DNA of 64,000 nt from Mesorhizobium sp. J428 (GTDB lineage Bacteria; Pseudomonadota; Alphaproteobacteria; Rhizobiales; Rhizobiaceae), in assembly GCF_024699925.1 (NCBI RefSeq), contig NZ_JAJOMX010000001.1, positions 3,944,001-4,008,000 on the forward strand, written 5' to 3'. The position numbers and the translations under genes are program-made. This document shows, piece by piece, positions 21,518 through 30,413 of this stretch (the stretch's first letter is position 1; each line of letters opens with the position of its first letter). The notes below the pieces were generated by a model, which was not told the origin of the DNA, made no database searches, and saw only the letters and a list, made by a program, of their open reading frames with translations.

Positions 21518-22264
21518 ATGAAATCCCTTATTTCCGCGCTCATGCTGGGCACTGCTGTGCTTGGCGCCCCTGCGCCCGGCGCCGCAGAACCTATCCGCAA
21601 CATCGTCCTCGTTCACGGCGCCTTTGCCGACGAATCGAGCTGGGACAAGGTCGCGGTGATCCTGACCAACCGTGGCTACACCGTCACCCAGGTCGCCAAT
21701 CCGCTGACCTCGCTGGCCGACGACGTGGCCGCGACCAATGCGGCGCTCGACGCTCAGGACGGCCCGGCCGTTCTGGTCGGTCATTCCTGGGCCGGCGTGG
21801 TGATCGGCGAAGCCGGCAATCACGCCAATGTCGCATCGCTCGGCTATGTCTCGGCCTTCGCTCCTGACCGGGGCGAGTCTCTGACCGCGCTGCTCTCGGC
21901 TGGCGAGCCAAGCGAAGGTGTCAAGGCGATCCGTCCGAACGACCAGGGCGGGCTGGTCTTCGACCAGGCGGCCTTCCCGGCGCTGTTTGCCGGCGACCTG
22001 CCAGTGGCGGAAGCCGAGGCGATGGCGGCGGCGCAGCTGCCCTCCAACCCCGCCAATTTCGAGGCAGTGGCGGATGTGGCAGCCTGGCATGACAAGCCCA
22101 GCTTCTATGTCGTGACCACTGCCGATCGAGTGGTGCCGGCCGCTGCCCAGCACTTCTTCGCCGGCCGCATCGGCGCCGCGATCACCGAGATCGACGCCAG
22201 CCATGCCGGTCTCGTCTCACGGCCCGAAGCAGTGGCCGATGCCATCGAAGCCGCGACGCGTTGA
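21518..22264 (+). CDS. exported alpha/beta hydrolase
   Basis: A 248-residue alpha/beta hydrolase with an N-terminal signal peptide ending GAAEP. The oxyanion segment is LVHGAFADESSWDKV, the nucleophile elbow is GHSWAG, and the late blocks TTADRVVP and ASHAGLV carry the probable Asp and catalytic His. The sequence resembles the small esterase/haloperoxidase-like hydrolases of proteobacteria. AAAAGGAGACGAAC stands before ATG 21518. It is probably controlled by the divergent AraC protein and is followed by a small membrane protein. Confidence 0.87.
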   Translation: MKSLISALMLGTAVLGAPAPGAAEPIRNIVLVHGAFADESSWDKVAVILTNRGYTVTQVANPLTSLADDVAATNAALDAQDGPAVLVGHSWAGVVIGEAGNHANVASLGYVSAFAPDRGESLTALLSAGEPSEGVKAIRPNDQGGLVFDQAAFPALFAGDLPVAEAEAMAAAQLPSNPANFEAVADVAAWHDKPSFYVVTTADRVVPAAAQHFFAGRIGAAITEIDASHAGLVSRPEAVADAIEAATR

Positions 22265-22344
22265 CCCCGCGAACCGGGCACCGGCGAAACCTGCTGGTGC
22301 CCGTGACGCGAGACCATGAAACCCAAATCCAAGAGGAGACTGTC

Positions 22345-22578
22345 ATGACCACGCATTCTTACACTCCCAAGGCTCCGCTCACCCTGAACCAACGCCAGCT
22401 CGGCTTCAGCATCCACGCCATGGTCTTCGTGCCGGTCATCCTGGCGCAGCTGATCATCAACTACATCATCGGCGGCTACCCGTGGTCGCTCTGGACACTC
22501 GCCGGCTGGGGCATCGGCCTTCTGGCCCACTGGTTCTTCGTCCTCGGTCCCGGTGCCCGGCATCGCCGACTGGACTGA
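22345..22578 (+). CDS. 2TM domain membrane protein
   Basis: A 77-residue protein with two hydrophobic segments (about residues 25-47 and 52-70), a FSIHAMVFVPVI start and GIGLLAHWFFVLG end, typical of the 2TM domain family. ATG 22345 has AGAGGAGA upstream; an in-frame codon at 22261 lacks one. It lies 80 bases after the hydrolase gene and just before a terminator, so it ends that transcript. No function is known. Confidence 0.8.
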   Translation: MTTHSYTPKAPLTLNQRQLGFSIHAMVFVPVILAQLIINYIIGGYPWSLWTLAGWGIGLLAHWFFVLGPGARHRRLD

Positions 22579-22598
22579 ACGTGCCGCTGGCACAGACC

Positions 22599-22638
22599 AA
22601 ACACCCCGCCGCCGAGGCAGTGGGGTGTTTTCGTTTGG
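22599..22638 (+). terminator. rho-independent terminator
   Basis: Perfect 9-base stem AAACACCCC (22599-22607) / GGGGTGTTT (22622-22630) around a 14-base loop, followed by TTCGTTT. It is placed 20 bases after the stop of the 2TM gene. Confidence 0.75.
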
Positions 22639-22793
22639 GCCGGTGTGGCCTGCTCGAAATCCAGGATCAGTCCACCTCGGCCAGGTTTGCCGATAGCCGA
22701 CTCCTGAAGCGTTTCGGCGAGATGCTGCCCGAGAGGCGCAAGTTCCAACAGTCGGGGTAGATTTCCGTCCAGTTTGTTGGAACTTTCCAGCCG

Positions 22794-23507
22794 TCAGGCG
22801 GTGGCGAGGCCGGAGGTCACCAGGATCGGCGACTTGTTCGGGACGCGGTCGAAGAGGTCGATGATGTCCTGATTGAGCAGGCGCACGCAGCCGGAGGAGA
22901 CTGACTTGCCGATCGACCACCATTCCGGCGAACCGTGCAGGCGGTAGAGCGTGTCCTCATTGTTCTGGAAGATGTAGAGGGCGCGCGCGCCGAGCGGGTT
23001 GTCGAGGCCGGGCGGCATGCCGCCATTGGCGGCGCTCCACTTGGCGAGCTCCGGCTGGCGGCCGATCATCTCGTCGGGCGGCGTCCATTTCGGCCACGCC
23101 TTCTTCCACTGGATGACGGCCCGGCCCGACCATTCGAAGCCGGCGCGGCCGAGGCCGACGCCATAGCGGATCGCCTCGCCGCCGCCGCGCACCAGATAGA
23201 GGAAGTGGGCAGACGTATCGACCACGATCGTTCCGGCCGGCTCGCCGGTCGGATCGGCGACCACCTGGCGCAGGAACTGGCGGTCCATCTTCTCGATCGG
23301 GATGGCGGGAAGCTGGAAGCCTCCGTCCTCGCGCGCCGCATACATGGTCGCATAGGAGCCGAAGGCCGGGTCGACGCCGAATTGCGGGCGCTGCGCCATC
23401 TCAGGCGGCGGCGTGGTGCCAACGGTCGTGCAGCCCGACACCGCGAGCGCGGCGCCGCCGGCGATGAAGGCCCGGCGGCTGAGATTGGGGGAGGAGGTGA
23501 ATGTCAT
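22794..23507 (-). CDS. L,D-transpeptidase (YkuD/ErfK family)
   Basis: A 237-residue periplasmic cross-linking enzyme. The YkuD domain ends in LHGSPEWWSIGKSVSSGCVRLLN, shown here in two parts: LHG with the conserved His, and SSGCVR with the catalytic Cys and Arg. The N terminus combines a twin-arginine motif (SRRAFIAGG) with a lipobox-like VSGC at about residue 26, so it may be a Tat-exported lipoprotein. The family makes 3-3 peptidoglycan cross-links or attaches proteins to the wall. ATG 23507 follows GGCGCC-rich sequence, and monocistronic expression is likely. Confidence 0.9.
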   Translation of the reverse strand: MTFTSSPNLSRRAFIAGGAALAVSGCTTVGTTPPPEMAQRPQFGVDPAFGSYATMYAAREDGGFQLPAIPIEKMDRQFLRQVVADPTGEPAGTIVVDTSAHFLYLVRGGGEAIRYGVGLGRAGFEWSGRAVIQWKKAWPKWTPPDEMIGRQPELAKWSAANGGMPPGLDNPLGARALYIFQNNEDTLYRLHGSPEWWSIGKSVSSGCVRLLNQDIIDLFDRVPNKSPILVTSGLATA

Positions 23508-23652
23508 GATATCCCGAAGCCCTTGCTTATTTTGGCGCAACGCCGGCCCTCCTCTCCGGTTGCAGCGCGAAAGCTTTAGGCTTGGTAAATCCGGCGTGAA
23601 GGTGGGCAAAGCTTGACGAAGATGTGACCGGGCCGGCCCTGTTGCGCGAACG

Positions 23653-24333
23653 TCACAGGGAGCGTGCGGCGAGGCCTTCGAGCGAGGTCAGGATCAGGTC
23701 TGGCGCGAAGTCGGCATATTCGTCCGGCTGGCCGGTGCGGTTGATCCAGACGGTGCGGAAGCCGAACTTCTTCGCGCCCGCCGCGTCCCACCGGTTCGAC
23801 GATTGGAACGAGACCTTGTCCGGATAGAGCCGCCAGGCGGTGGTGACCAGATCATAGACGGAGGGATCGGTCTTGAAGCGCCGCACCTGGTCGACCGAGA
23901 AGATCTCGTCGATGACGAGGTCCAGCCCCGCCGATCTGACGGCGGCGTCGAGCATGGACGCCGACCCGTTGGAGAGGATCGCGATGCGGCCGCCATGCGC
24001 CTTCAGTTCCTTGAGGACGGCGGGGATCTCTGGATAGCAGTCGAGGTGCCAGTAGGCGTCGAGCAGGGATGTCCGGATCGACGGATCGACCGTCGGCACC
24101 TTGCGGAGCGCGAAGTCGAGCGCCTGCTCGGTCAGCTGCCAGAAATCGAGATAGGCCCCCATCAGCGTGCGGGTCCAGGAATATTCGAGCTGCTTGGCAC
24201 GCCAAATCTCGGAGAGAAGCTGGCCGTCCGGGCCGATCTTCGCCGCATGGCGCCTTACCGCCGCATGAACGTCGAACAGGGTGCCGTAGGCGTCGAAGAC
24301 GAAGGCGGAATAGGAGGAGGGGCGCGGCTGCAT
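23653..24333 (-). CDS. haloacid dehalogenase, type II
   Basis: A 226-residue HAD-superfamily enzyme resembling L-2-haloacid dehalogenases. Motif I FDAYGTLFD carries the nucleophile Asp near residue 13. The cap region includes WRAKQLEYSWTRTLMG. Motif II is ILSNGS, motif III the lysine of RFKTDPSVYD, and the late block SSNRWDAAGAKKFGF is the dehalogenase form of motif IV. It should release halide from short 2-halo acids. Start ATG 24333 removes an upstream open frame without family likeness. Divergent from the aminotransferase gene. Confidence 0.9.
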   Translation of the reverse strand: MQPRPSSYSAFVFDAYGTLFDVHAAVRRHAAKIGPDGQLLSEIWRAKQLEYSWTRTLMGAYLDFWQLTEQALDFALRKVPTVDPSIRTSLLDAYWHLDCYPEIPAVLKELKAHGGRIAILSNGSASMLDAAVRSAGLDLVIDEIFSVDQVRRFKTDPSVYDLVTTAWRLYPDKVSFQSSNRWDAAGAKKFGFRTVWINRTGQPDEYADFAPDLILTSLEGLAARSL

Positions 24334-24496
24334 CGGCACTGAGTCTGAGTCCACGTAGCCGGGCGGGTCAAGCCTTGGATGATCCGAAGACACGAACTTT
24401 GGACCAAGAGTGCCTGCCGACAGGCATTTGACGTTGGCATTTCGCGGGAATTGACTAGAAAGACCGCAGCTGATCACGACCCGGCAGGCTTTCCCG

Positions 24497-25366
24497 ATGT
24501 CTTTTGCTACTCCCGCTCCGTCGCTGACCTGGACTTATGTCGATGGCGACTGGCACGAAGGCAATGTCGCGCTCCTCGGCCCGCGCAGCCATGCGATGTG
24601 GCTTGCCTCCTCCGTATTCGATGGCGCGCGCTGGTTTGAGAATGTATCGCCGGACCTCGATCTGCATTGCGAGCGCGTGAACCGGTCGGCGACGGCGCTC
24701 GGCCTCGCCCCGCTCATGTCGGCCGAGGAGATCGAAGGCCTGACCTATGAAGGATTGAAAAGATTCGACGGCAAGACGGCGGTCTACATCCGCCCGATGT
24801 ACTGGGCCGAGGACGGCGGCTACATGGGCGTGCCGGCCGATCCGGCGACGACCCGGTTCTGCCTGTGCCTCTACGAATCGCCGATGATTCCCTCGTCCGG
24901 CTTTTCGGTCACCGTCTCGCCGTTCCGCCGCCCGAGCCTCGAAACGATGCCGACCAATGCCAAGGCGGGGTGCCTCTATCCGAACAACGGCCGGGCGATC
25001 CTGGAGGCGAAGTCGCGGGGCTTCGACAATGCGCTTGTGCTGGATATGCTGGGCAACGTTGCCGAGACGGCGTCGTCGAACGTGTTCATGGTGAAGGACG
25101 GCGTGGCGTTCACGCCCGTTGCCAACGGATCCTTCCTGTCAGGCATCACCCGCTTCCGCACGATTTCGCTTCTGGCCGAGGCGGGCATCCAGACCGTGGA
25201 GAAGGTGCTGACGGTGCGCGATTTCATGGATGCGGACGAGATCTTCTCGACCGGTAACCACTCGAAGGTCGTGCCCGTGACGCGCATCGAGGAACGCCAC
25301 CTGCAGGCTGGCCCGGTCGCCAAGAAAGCCCGCGAGCTTTACTGGGACTTCGCGCATTCCGCCTGA
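24497..25366 (+). CDS. class IV branched-chain amino acid aminotransferase-like protein
   Basis: A 289-residue PLP-dependent fold-type IV aminotransferase. Recognised blocks are SSVFDGARWFE, AVYIRPMYWAEDGG, NAKAGCLYPNNGRAI (the region of the PLP lysine), VLDMLGNVAETASSNVFMV and GITRFRTISLL. These match proteobacterial proteins annotated as branched-chain aminotransferases, which transfer amino groups between valine, leucine or isoleucine and 2-oxoglutarate. A D-amino acid or other class IV specificity cannot be excluded. It has its own start at ATG 24497 and no close partners. Confidence 0.85.
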   Translation: MSFATPAPSLTWTYVDGDWHEGNVALLGPRSHAMWLASSVFDGARWFENVSPDLDLHCERVNRSATALGLAPLMSAEEIEGLTYEGLKRFDGKTAVYIRPMYWAEDGGYMGVPADPATTRFCLCLYESPMIPSSGFSVTVSPFRRPSLETMPTNAKAGCLYPNNGRAILEAKSRGFDNALVLDMLGNVAETASSNVFMVKDGVAFTPVANGSFLSGITRFRTISLLAEAGIQTVEKVLTVRDFMDADEIFSTGNHSKVVPVTRIEERHLQAGPVAKKARELYWDFAHSA

Positions 25367-25524
25367 ACCGGGGGAAGCTATTCCGCCCACAAACGTGAAT
25401 CTGGTGACGGCCGCCGTTCCCTTCCGCCACCTGACGTCCTAGATAGGGAACGAAGCCGCCGGAGCGGGATTGCCATAGGGATCCCGCGTCGCGCGCAGTT
25501 TCATTTCAAACAGGAGATTGAGCC

Positions 25525-26121
25525 ATGGCTTTCGAATTGCCCCCGCTGCCCTACGACTACGAGGCGCTGCAGCCCTTCATGTCGAAGGAGACGCTCGAAT
25601 ATCACCACGACAAGCACCACAAGGCCTATGTCGACAACGGCAACAAGCTGGCGGCCGAAGCCGGTCTCGACGGCAAGTCGGTCGAGGAAGTGGTGAAGGC
25701 GTCGTTCGGCAAGAATGCCGGCCTCTTCAACAACGCAGCCCAGCATTACAACCACATCCATTTCTGGAAGTGGATGAAGAAGGGCGGCGGCGGCAACAAG
25801 CTGCCGGCCAAGCTGCAAAAGGCGGTCGACAGCGACCTCGGCGGCTACGACAAGTTCAAGGCCGATTTCATCGCCGCCGGCACGACGCAGTTCGGCTCCG
25901 GCTGGGCCTGGGTGTCGGTGAAGGACGGCAAGCTCGAAATCTCCAAGACCCCGAACGGCGAGAACCCGCTGGTGCACGGCGCGTCGCCGATCCTCGGCGT
26001 CGACGTATGGGAGCATTCGTACTACATCGACTACCGCAATGCGCGCCCGAAGTATCTTGAGGCGTTCGTCGACAGTCTGATCAACTGGGACTACGTACTG
26101 GAGATGTACGAGAAGGCCTGA
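25525..26121 (+). CDS. sodB: superoxide dismutase, Fe type
   Basis: A 198-residue Fe/Mn superoxide dismutase without signal peptide, so cytoplasmic. Metal ligands are visible as LEYHHDKHH (first His), NNAAQHYNHIHFW (second His), and DVWEHSYYIDY (Asp and His). The Gln in NAAQHYNH and the GGGG stretch that follows favour the iron type. AACAGGAGATTGAGCC upstream holds a strong ribosome site before ATG 25525. A clear terminator follows 35 bases after the stop, so it is monocistronic. Confidence 0.95.
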   Translation: MAFELPPLPYDYEALQPFMSKETLEYHHDKHHKAYVDNGNKLAAEAGLDGKSVEEVVKASFGKNAGLFNNAAQHYNHIHFWKWMKKGGGGNKLPAKLQKAVDSDLGGYDKFKADFIAAGTTQFGSGWAWVSVKDGKLEISKTPNGENPLVHGASPILGVDVWEHSYYIDYRNARPKYLEAFVDSLINWDYVLEMYEKA

Positions 26122-26156
26122 TCCGGCGCTGGTTCCGGAAGGAACGACCGATCGGA

Positions 26157-26186
26157 AAGCCCCCGGCATTGCCGGGGGCTTTTTGC
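26157..26186 (+). terminator. rho-independent terminator of the SOD gene
   Basis: Stem AGCCCCCGGCA (26158-26168) / TGCCGGGGGCT (26170-26180) with a tight turn, followed by TTTTT. Confidence 0.9.
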
Positions 26187-26304
26187 ATATGCTATCACGA
26201 AAGCGTGAAGCGGAAGGTTGGGCTTGGCGGAAATATGCGGGCTGTTGCAGCGTTGAAGGTTCGGGGACACGCTCTCCGATCATAGCCAGCCTGGAGCCAG
26301 CCAT

Positions 26305-26733
26305 ATGAAATCTCTTGCACTGTCGCTTGCCATCGTCGCCGCCGCATTGACGGCGGCCCATGCCGACCCGATCGCCGACCGCAAGGCGCTGATGAAGGAG
26401 CGCGGCGGCCTCGTCGGCCAGATCGCGCCGATCGCCAAGGGCGAGCAGCCCTTCGACGCCGCCAAGGTGGCGGAGGTGTTCACCGCGCTGCAGGCCAACG
26501 CGGAGAAATACGACGTCGACGCCCTGTTCCCGGCCGACAGCAAGACCGGCGACACGAAGGCCTCGCCGAAGATCTGGGAGGACATGGCCGGCTACAAGGC
26601 GCAGGCCGAGAAATACAAGGCGGATGTGACCGCCGCGGCTGCCGCGAAGCCTCAGGACGTCGACGCATTCCGTGCCGAGTTTGGCAAGGTGACAGCGAAT
26701 TGCGGAGCCTGCCACCAGGCCTGGCGCCTTTAG
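26305..26733 (+). CDS. cytochrome c'-type periplasmic protein
   Basis: A 142-residue exported protein with a signal peptide ending AAHAD and a single C-terminal haem motif CGACH near residue 134, the place expected in the four-helix cytochrome c' family. Family text such as IADRKALMKERGG, KIWEDMAGY and NCGACHQAW fits. It probably binds haem in the periplasm, and roles proposed for the family include NO binding and electron transfer. GGAGCC stands before ATG 26305. A paralogue follows at 26889. Confidence 0.87.
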   Translation: MKSLALSLAIVAAALTAAHADPIADRKALMKERGGLVGQIAPIAKGEQPFDAAKVAEVFTALQANAEKYDVDALFPADSKTGDTKASPKIWEDMAGYKAQAEKYKADVTAAAAAKPQDVDAFRAEFGKVTANCGACHQAWRL

Positions 26734-26888
26734 GGCAAAGCTCCGCGCACGTTCGGTTGATCGCCGCGCCGGCGCGCGGCGATCACCAAAGCGTGACTCG
26801 ACGTGAGGCGACAGCCGGAAAAATCCGGGCGATTTGAGGATGTTAGAGGGATTCCCCTCGATCTTCATCCAGCCCGGAGCCAGACATA

Positions 26889-27324
26889 ATGAAGTTCGTA
26901 GTCCTGTCCGTGTCCATCCTTGCCCTGAGCGCCTCGGCTGCGCTGGCGGAGCCGATCGCCGACCGCAAGGCGCAGATGAAGGCGCGCGGCGCGCTGGTGG
27001 GCGAACTGGCACCGATCGCACGTGGACAGCGGCCCTATGACGCCGCCAAGGTGATGGCGACGCTGGAGGAAATGTCGAAGAACGCCGAGACGGATGTCTC
27101 CGTGCTGTGGCCGACCGGCAGCGAGGCGGGCGACCACACCTCTGCGCCGAAAGTGTGGGAGGACCCGTCCGCCTTCAAGGCGGCCGTGGACAAGTACCCA
27201 GTCGGACGTCGATGCCGCGGTTGCAGCGAATCCGCAGGACATCGACGCTTTCCGGCCGCTGTTCGGTGCGATAACCTCGAATTGCGGCGCATGCCACGAG
27301 GATTTCCGGGTCAAGCGCGGCTGA
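26889..27324 (+). pseudogene. second cytochrome c'-type gene, frameshifted
   Basis: Tandem paralogue of the preceding gene with the same GGAGCC leader before ATG 26889, signal peptide (ALAEP), IADRKAQMKARG and KVWEDPSAF. At CCC 27197-27199 the homologous reading moves on by one base. It then gives QSDVDAAVAANPQDIDAF and NCGACHEDFRVKRG, including the haem motif. Without one C it would be a normal protein of about 144 residues. As written, the downstream frame lacks CxxCH, so a product of this exact sequence could not bind haem. Confidence 0.8.
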
Positions 27325-27340
27325 TCTAGGGGGAGAGGCG

Positions 27341-28279
27341 ATGGCTGGAGCGGTTCGCAAGCTTATCGTCGGCGCAGCGCTGCTTGCGGCGGCCGGCGGC
27401 GCGGCTTTCTGGTTCCTGACGGCGCCGGAGCGGATCCCCGAGGCGGAGATCGCAGCGCTCGCGCCGGGAGACGCGGCGCGCGGCGAGCGCATCTTCTACG
27501 CGGCTGGCTGCGCCTCGTGCCATGCCTCGGCGGAGGCGGACCCGAGCCAGCCGCCGCGGCTTGCCGGCGGCCTGAGACTCGTCACCGATTTCGGCACCTT
27601 TGTCGCGCCGAACATCTCGCAGCACCCGACCGACGGCATCGGCGCCTGGTCGCTCGCCGACCTGGCGAACGCCATGCAGAAGGGCGTTTCGCCGGACGGC
27701 CGGCACTACTATCCGGCCTTCCCGTATGCCTCTTATACCCGCATGAAGCTGGCGGACATCGCCGACCTCCATGCTTTCATGAAGACGCTGCCGGCGGTCG
27801 AGGGCAGGGCACCGGGCAACGAACTTGGCTTTCCGTTCAACATCTCGCGCGGCATCGGTCTGTGGAAGCTGGTGAACCTGTCGCCGGCCCCGGTGCTTTC
27901 GCTGCCCGGCGCGTCGGAACAAGTGCTGGCGGGACAGTATCTGGTCGAGGGGCCGGGGCACTGCGGCGAATGCCACACGCCGCGCGACTTCACCGGCGGC
28001 ATCGACAAGGCGCAGTGGCTGGCGGGTGCAGCGGCGGCGGAGGGCGACGGCGTCGTGCCGAACATCACGCCGCAAAGCGCTGCCATCGGCGGGTGGTCCG
28101 AGAGTGACATCGCCGAATATCTGAAGAGCGGCTTCACGCCGGACTTCGATTCGGCGGGAGGCGCGATGGCGGTGGTGGTTAAGAACACCGGACACCTTTC
28201 CGACGACGACCGCGCCGCGATCGCCGCCTATCTCAAGGCCGTGCCGGGACGGCCGAACGGCTATCCGGCGACGCAGTGA
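27341..28279 (+). CDS. diheme c-type cytochrome
   Basis: A 312-residue protein with one N-terminal membrane segment (residues about 7-27) and two class I cytochrome c domains. The haem motifs are CASCH near residue 57 and CGECH near residue 208, with axial Met candidates after each. It resembles the cytochrome subunits that carry electrons from periplasmic alcohol or aldose dehydrogenases to the respiratory chain, although no dehydrogenase gene is adjacent. It starts 17 bases after the cytochrome c' gene and may be cotranscribed with both. Confidence 0.87.
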   Translation: MAGAVRKLIVGAALLAAAGGAAFWFLTAPERIPEAEIAALAPGDAARGERIFYAAGCASCHASAEADPSQPPRLAGGLRLVTDFGTFVAPNISQHPTDGIGAWSLADLANAMQKGVSPDGRHYYPAFPYASYTRMKLADIADLHAFMKTLPAVEGRAPGNELGFPFNISRGIGLWKLVNLSPAPVLSLPGASEQVLAGQYLVEGPGHCGECHTPRDFTGGIDKAQWLAGAAAAEGDGVVPNITPQSAAIGGWSESDIAEYLKSGFTPDFDSAGGAMAVVVKNTGHLSDDDRAAIAAYLKAVPGRPNGYPATQ

Positions 28280-28282
28280 TCC

Positions 28283-29749
28283 TCAGGCCTCGACAGGCAT
28301 GGCCTGCGCGGCCTGCGGCCCGGTGGCAGGGCGCGCCGGCCGCTTGAGGAAGAGCACCAGGAACGCGACGGCGATGAAGCTGCAGAGGCTGTAGACCAGG
28401 GCCGCCGAGAGCGCGCCGATGAAGGCCGGGTGCGGCCCGGCGCCGGAGGCAAAGCCGCCGGTCAGGCTGGAGAAGAAGATCTGCCCGGCGATGGCGATGC
28501 CGAAGGCGCTGCCGAGCTGCTGGAAGGATTGCAGCGAGCCGGCGCCCGAGCCTGCGTCGCGCGGCTCGACGCTCGCCAGCGCAGTCTGCATCAGCGGCGC
28601 GATCGCGGTACCCATGCCCAAGCCGGAGAAGAGCAGCGGCGCGAGGAACTGCCAGTGATCCACGGCATCGCCTATGCCTTGCACGACGAAGCGCAGCCAG
28701 GCCATGCCGCAGAGCAGGATGAGCGCGCCGGTCGCGATGCGCTGGCGGTGCCAGCGCGAGCCGATGCGGCCGTTGAGGATCGAGGCGACCAGCACGCCGA
28801 CCGGGAAGGGCATTGTGGTCAGGCCGGCCATCAGCGGGGTAAAGCCGAAGCCCTGCTGCAGGAAGATGGCCAGGAACAGGAACACCGCCATCGAACCGGA
28901 GAAGAAGATCAGCACCATGCCGCCGCCGAGCACGAAATTGCCGTTGGCGAGCAGCGAGGCCGGCAACAGCTGGCTGAGCCCGCGCGCCGCCCGCGAACGC
29001 TCGTAGAGCACGAACAGCGCTGCGCCGATAAGGCCGGCGACCAGCATGACGAACGCCCAGAGCGGCCAGCCGAGCGTGTGGCCCTCGATGAGCGGGAAGA
29101 TGACGAGCAGGATGGAGACGACGGCGAGGGCGATGCCGCCCCAGTCGTTGGTGAGGTTCGGATGCCGTTCCGTCGCGGGCACGATCGCGCGGGCGGCGAG
29201 CAGCACGGCAATGCCGATCGGGATGTTGACCAGGAAGATCGGCCGCCAGTCGAGGCCGAAAAAGTCGCCGCCGATCAGCAGGCCGCCGATGAGCGGCCCC
29301 GTGACCGAGCCGAGGCCGGCGGTGAGGCCGAAGAAGGAGAAGGCGTGCGCTCTTTCCTCCGGAGGAAACATGGATTGGGCGATGGCGAGAACCTGCGGCA
29401 TCATCATTGCGCCGGTGAGGCCCTGCAGGATGCGCGCGCCGATCAGCACATCGGTGGTGGGCGCGAGGCCGCAGAGAGCGGAGAAGAAGGTGAAGCCGGC
29501 GACGCCGGTCATGAACATGCGCTTGCGGCCGATCTGGTCGCCGAGCCGCCCGAAGGGCAGCAGCGCCAGCGCGAAGGCCAGCACATAGGCGGCCACCACC
29601 CATTCGATCTCGGAAGAGGAAGCGCCGAGGCTCGCCTGGAGCCGCGGCAGGGCGACGTTGACGATCGAGACGTCGACCATGTTCATGAAGGCTGCGGCCA
29701 GGAGGGTGAGGAGCGCGGCCCAGCGGCGGGGGTAGGCGGAAGTGGTCAT
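28283..29749 (-). CDS. MFS multidrug exporter, DHA2 family (14 TM)
   Basis: A 488-residue major facilitator of the EmrB/QacA drug:H+ antiporter group. The first helix has NMVDVSIVNVALPRLQ, the A-motif region is GRLGDQIGRKRMFM, and the motif C region reads GLTAGLGSVTGPLIGG. About 14 hydrophobic segments can be counted. It exports hydrophobic compounds across the inner membrane, with specificity unknown. It lies 11 bases downstream of the TetR gene in the same direction, so that repressor is its likely regulator. It converges with the diheme cytochrome gene. Confidence 0.92.
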   Translation of the reverse strand: MTTSAYPRRWAALLTLLAAAFMNMVDVSIVNVALPRLQASLGASSSEIEWVVAAYVLAFALALLPFGRLGDQIGRKRMFMTGVAGFTFFSALCGLAPTTDVLIGARILQGLTGAMMMPQVLAIAQSMFPPEERAHAFSFFGLTAGLGSVTGPLIGGLLIGGDFFGLDWRPIFLVNIPIGIAVLLAARAIVPATERHPNLTNDWGGIALAVVSILLVIFPLIEGHTLGWPLWAFVMLVAGLIGAALFVLYERSRAARGLSQLLPASLLANGNFVLGGGMVLIFFSGSMAVFLFLAIFLQQGFGFTPLMAGLTTMPFPVGVLVASILNGRIGSRWHRQRIATGALILLCGMAWLRFVVQGIGDAVDHWQFLAPLLFSGLGMGTAIAPLMQTALASVEPRDAGSGAGSLQSFQQLGSAFGIAIAGQIFFSSLTGGFASGAGPHPAFIGALSAALVYSLCSFIAVAFLVLFLKRPARPATGPQAAQAMPVEA

Positions 29750-29760
29750 GGAAGAACCTG

Positions 29761-30376
29761 TCAGAGTTCGGAGGACGGGCTGCGGAAACAGCGCTCGAGC
29801 TCGGAGAAGACCCGGTCGAGCGCTTCCGCGGACGGATTTGGTTGCTTGGTCGTGGCGATCATGCCGCCGATGATGATGGAGGCGGCGGCAGACGGGTCGA
29901 GATCGGCGCGGAACGTGCCGTCGGTGCGGCCGGCTTCGAGGATCGCGCGCCATTGCTGGTGCCAGTAGCCGCGCATCGGAGCCATGGCGGCGGCCACCGC
30001 AGGATCACGCCGGGAGCGCTCCTGCATCTCGCCCATCACGAGATATCGGTCGGGCGTGTTGAGGAAGGTGTCGCGGAAGTCGGCGAACTCCAGTCGCATG
30101 CATTCGAGCGGTGTGAGGCCGCCGCGCGGGCGGGCCCTGTGCTGGGCGATGAAGTCGTCGCGCAGCGACTGGGCGACGAGCGTGATCAGCGCCTCCTTGG
30201 AGGGGATGTGGTAGTGCAGCGTCGCGATGTTGATGCCGACCCGCTCGGCGATGTCGCGCATCCGCAGGCCCTCGAACCCGCGCTCGGCGATCAGGCGGCG
30301 TACGGCCAACGCGATTTCGGCGCGACGCAGAATCGCCGTCGCGGCGGGGAAGTTCCAGCGTATCGGTCATGGCCAT
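29761..30376 (-). CDS. TetR family repressor of the MFS exporter (apparent N-terminal frameshift)
   Basis: The body, from an alternative TTG at 30309, is 182 residues with an intact TetR helix-turn-helix (GLRMRDIAERVGINIATLHYHIPSKEALI) and a C-terminal ligand domain. The natural start seems to be ATG 30376 or 30370 (MAMTDTLELP). Reading from there reaches the body only if one C is dropped from the CCCC run (GGGG at 30346-30349 on the + strand), giving AATAILRRAEIALAVRRLI. Near-palindromic sites directly precede the start, consistent with autorepression. Confidence 0.85.
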
Positions 30377-30413
30377 CAATCAGTTGATTGAGAGGCAATC
30401 AATCAGTTGATGG
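30377..30413 (-). promoter_or_regulatory. two operator sites for the TetR repressor
   Basis: CAATCAGTTGATTG (30377-30390), a perfect inverted repeat of CAATCA around GT, is repeated as CAATCAGTTGATGG at 30400-30413, 23 bases away. Both lie immediately upstream of the TetR start codon. The spacing of about two helical turns would allow two dimers to bind one DNA face and shut off the TetR-MFS transcript. Confidence 0.7.

Noticed and set aside
25464..25487. Inverted repeat GCGGGAT / ATCCCGC before the SOD gene, considered as a terminator or operator
   Set aside because: Seven-base arms with a 10-base loop and no T run; too weak to call without comparative data.
28430..29968. A 512-codon open frame opposite the MFS exporter
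   Set aside because: Strongly Glu/Arg/Gln/Ala-biased, as expected of the complement of a hydrophobic transporter gene; no ribosome site and no domain.
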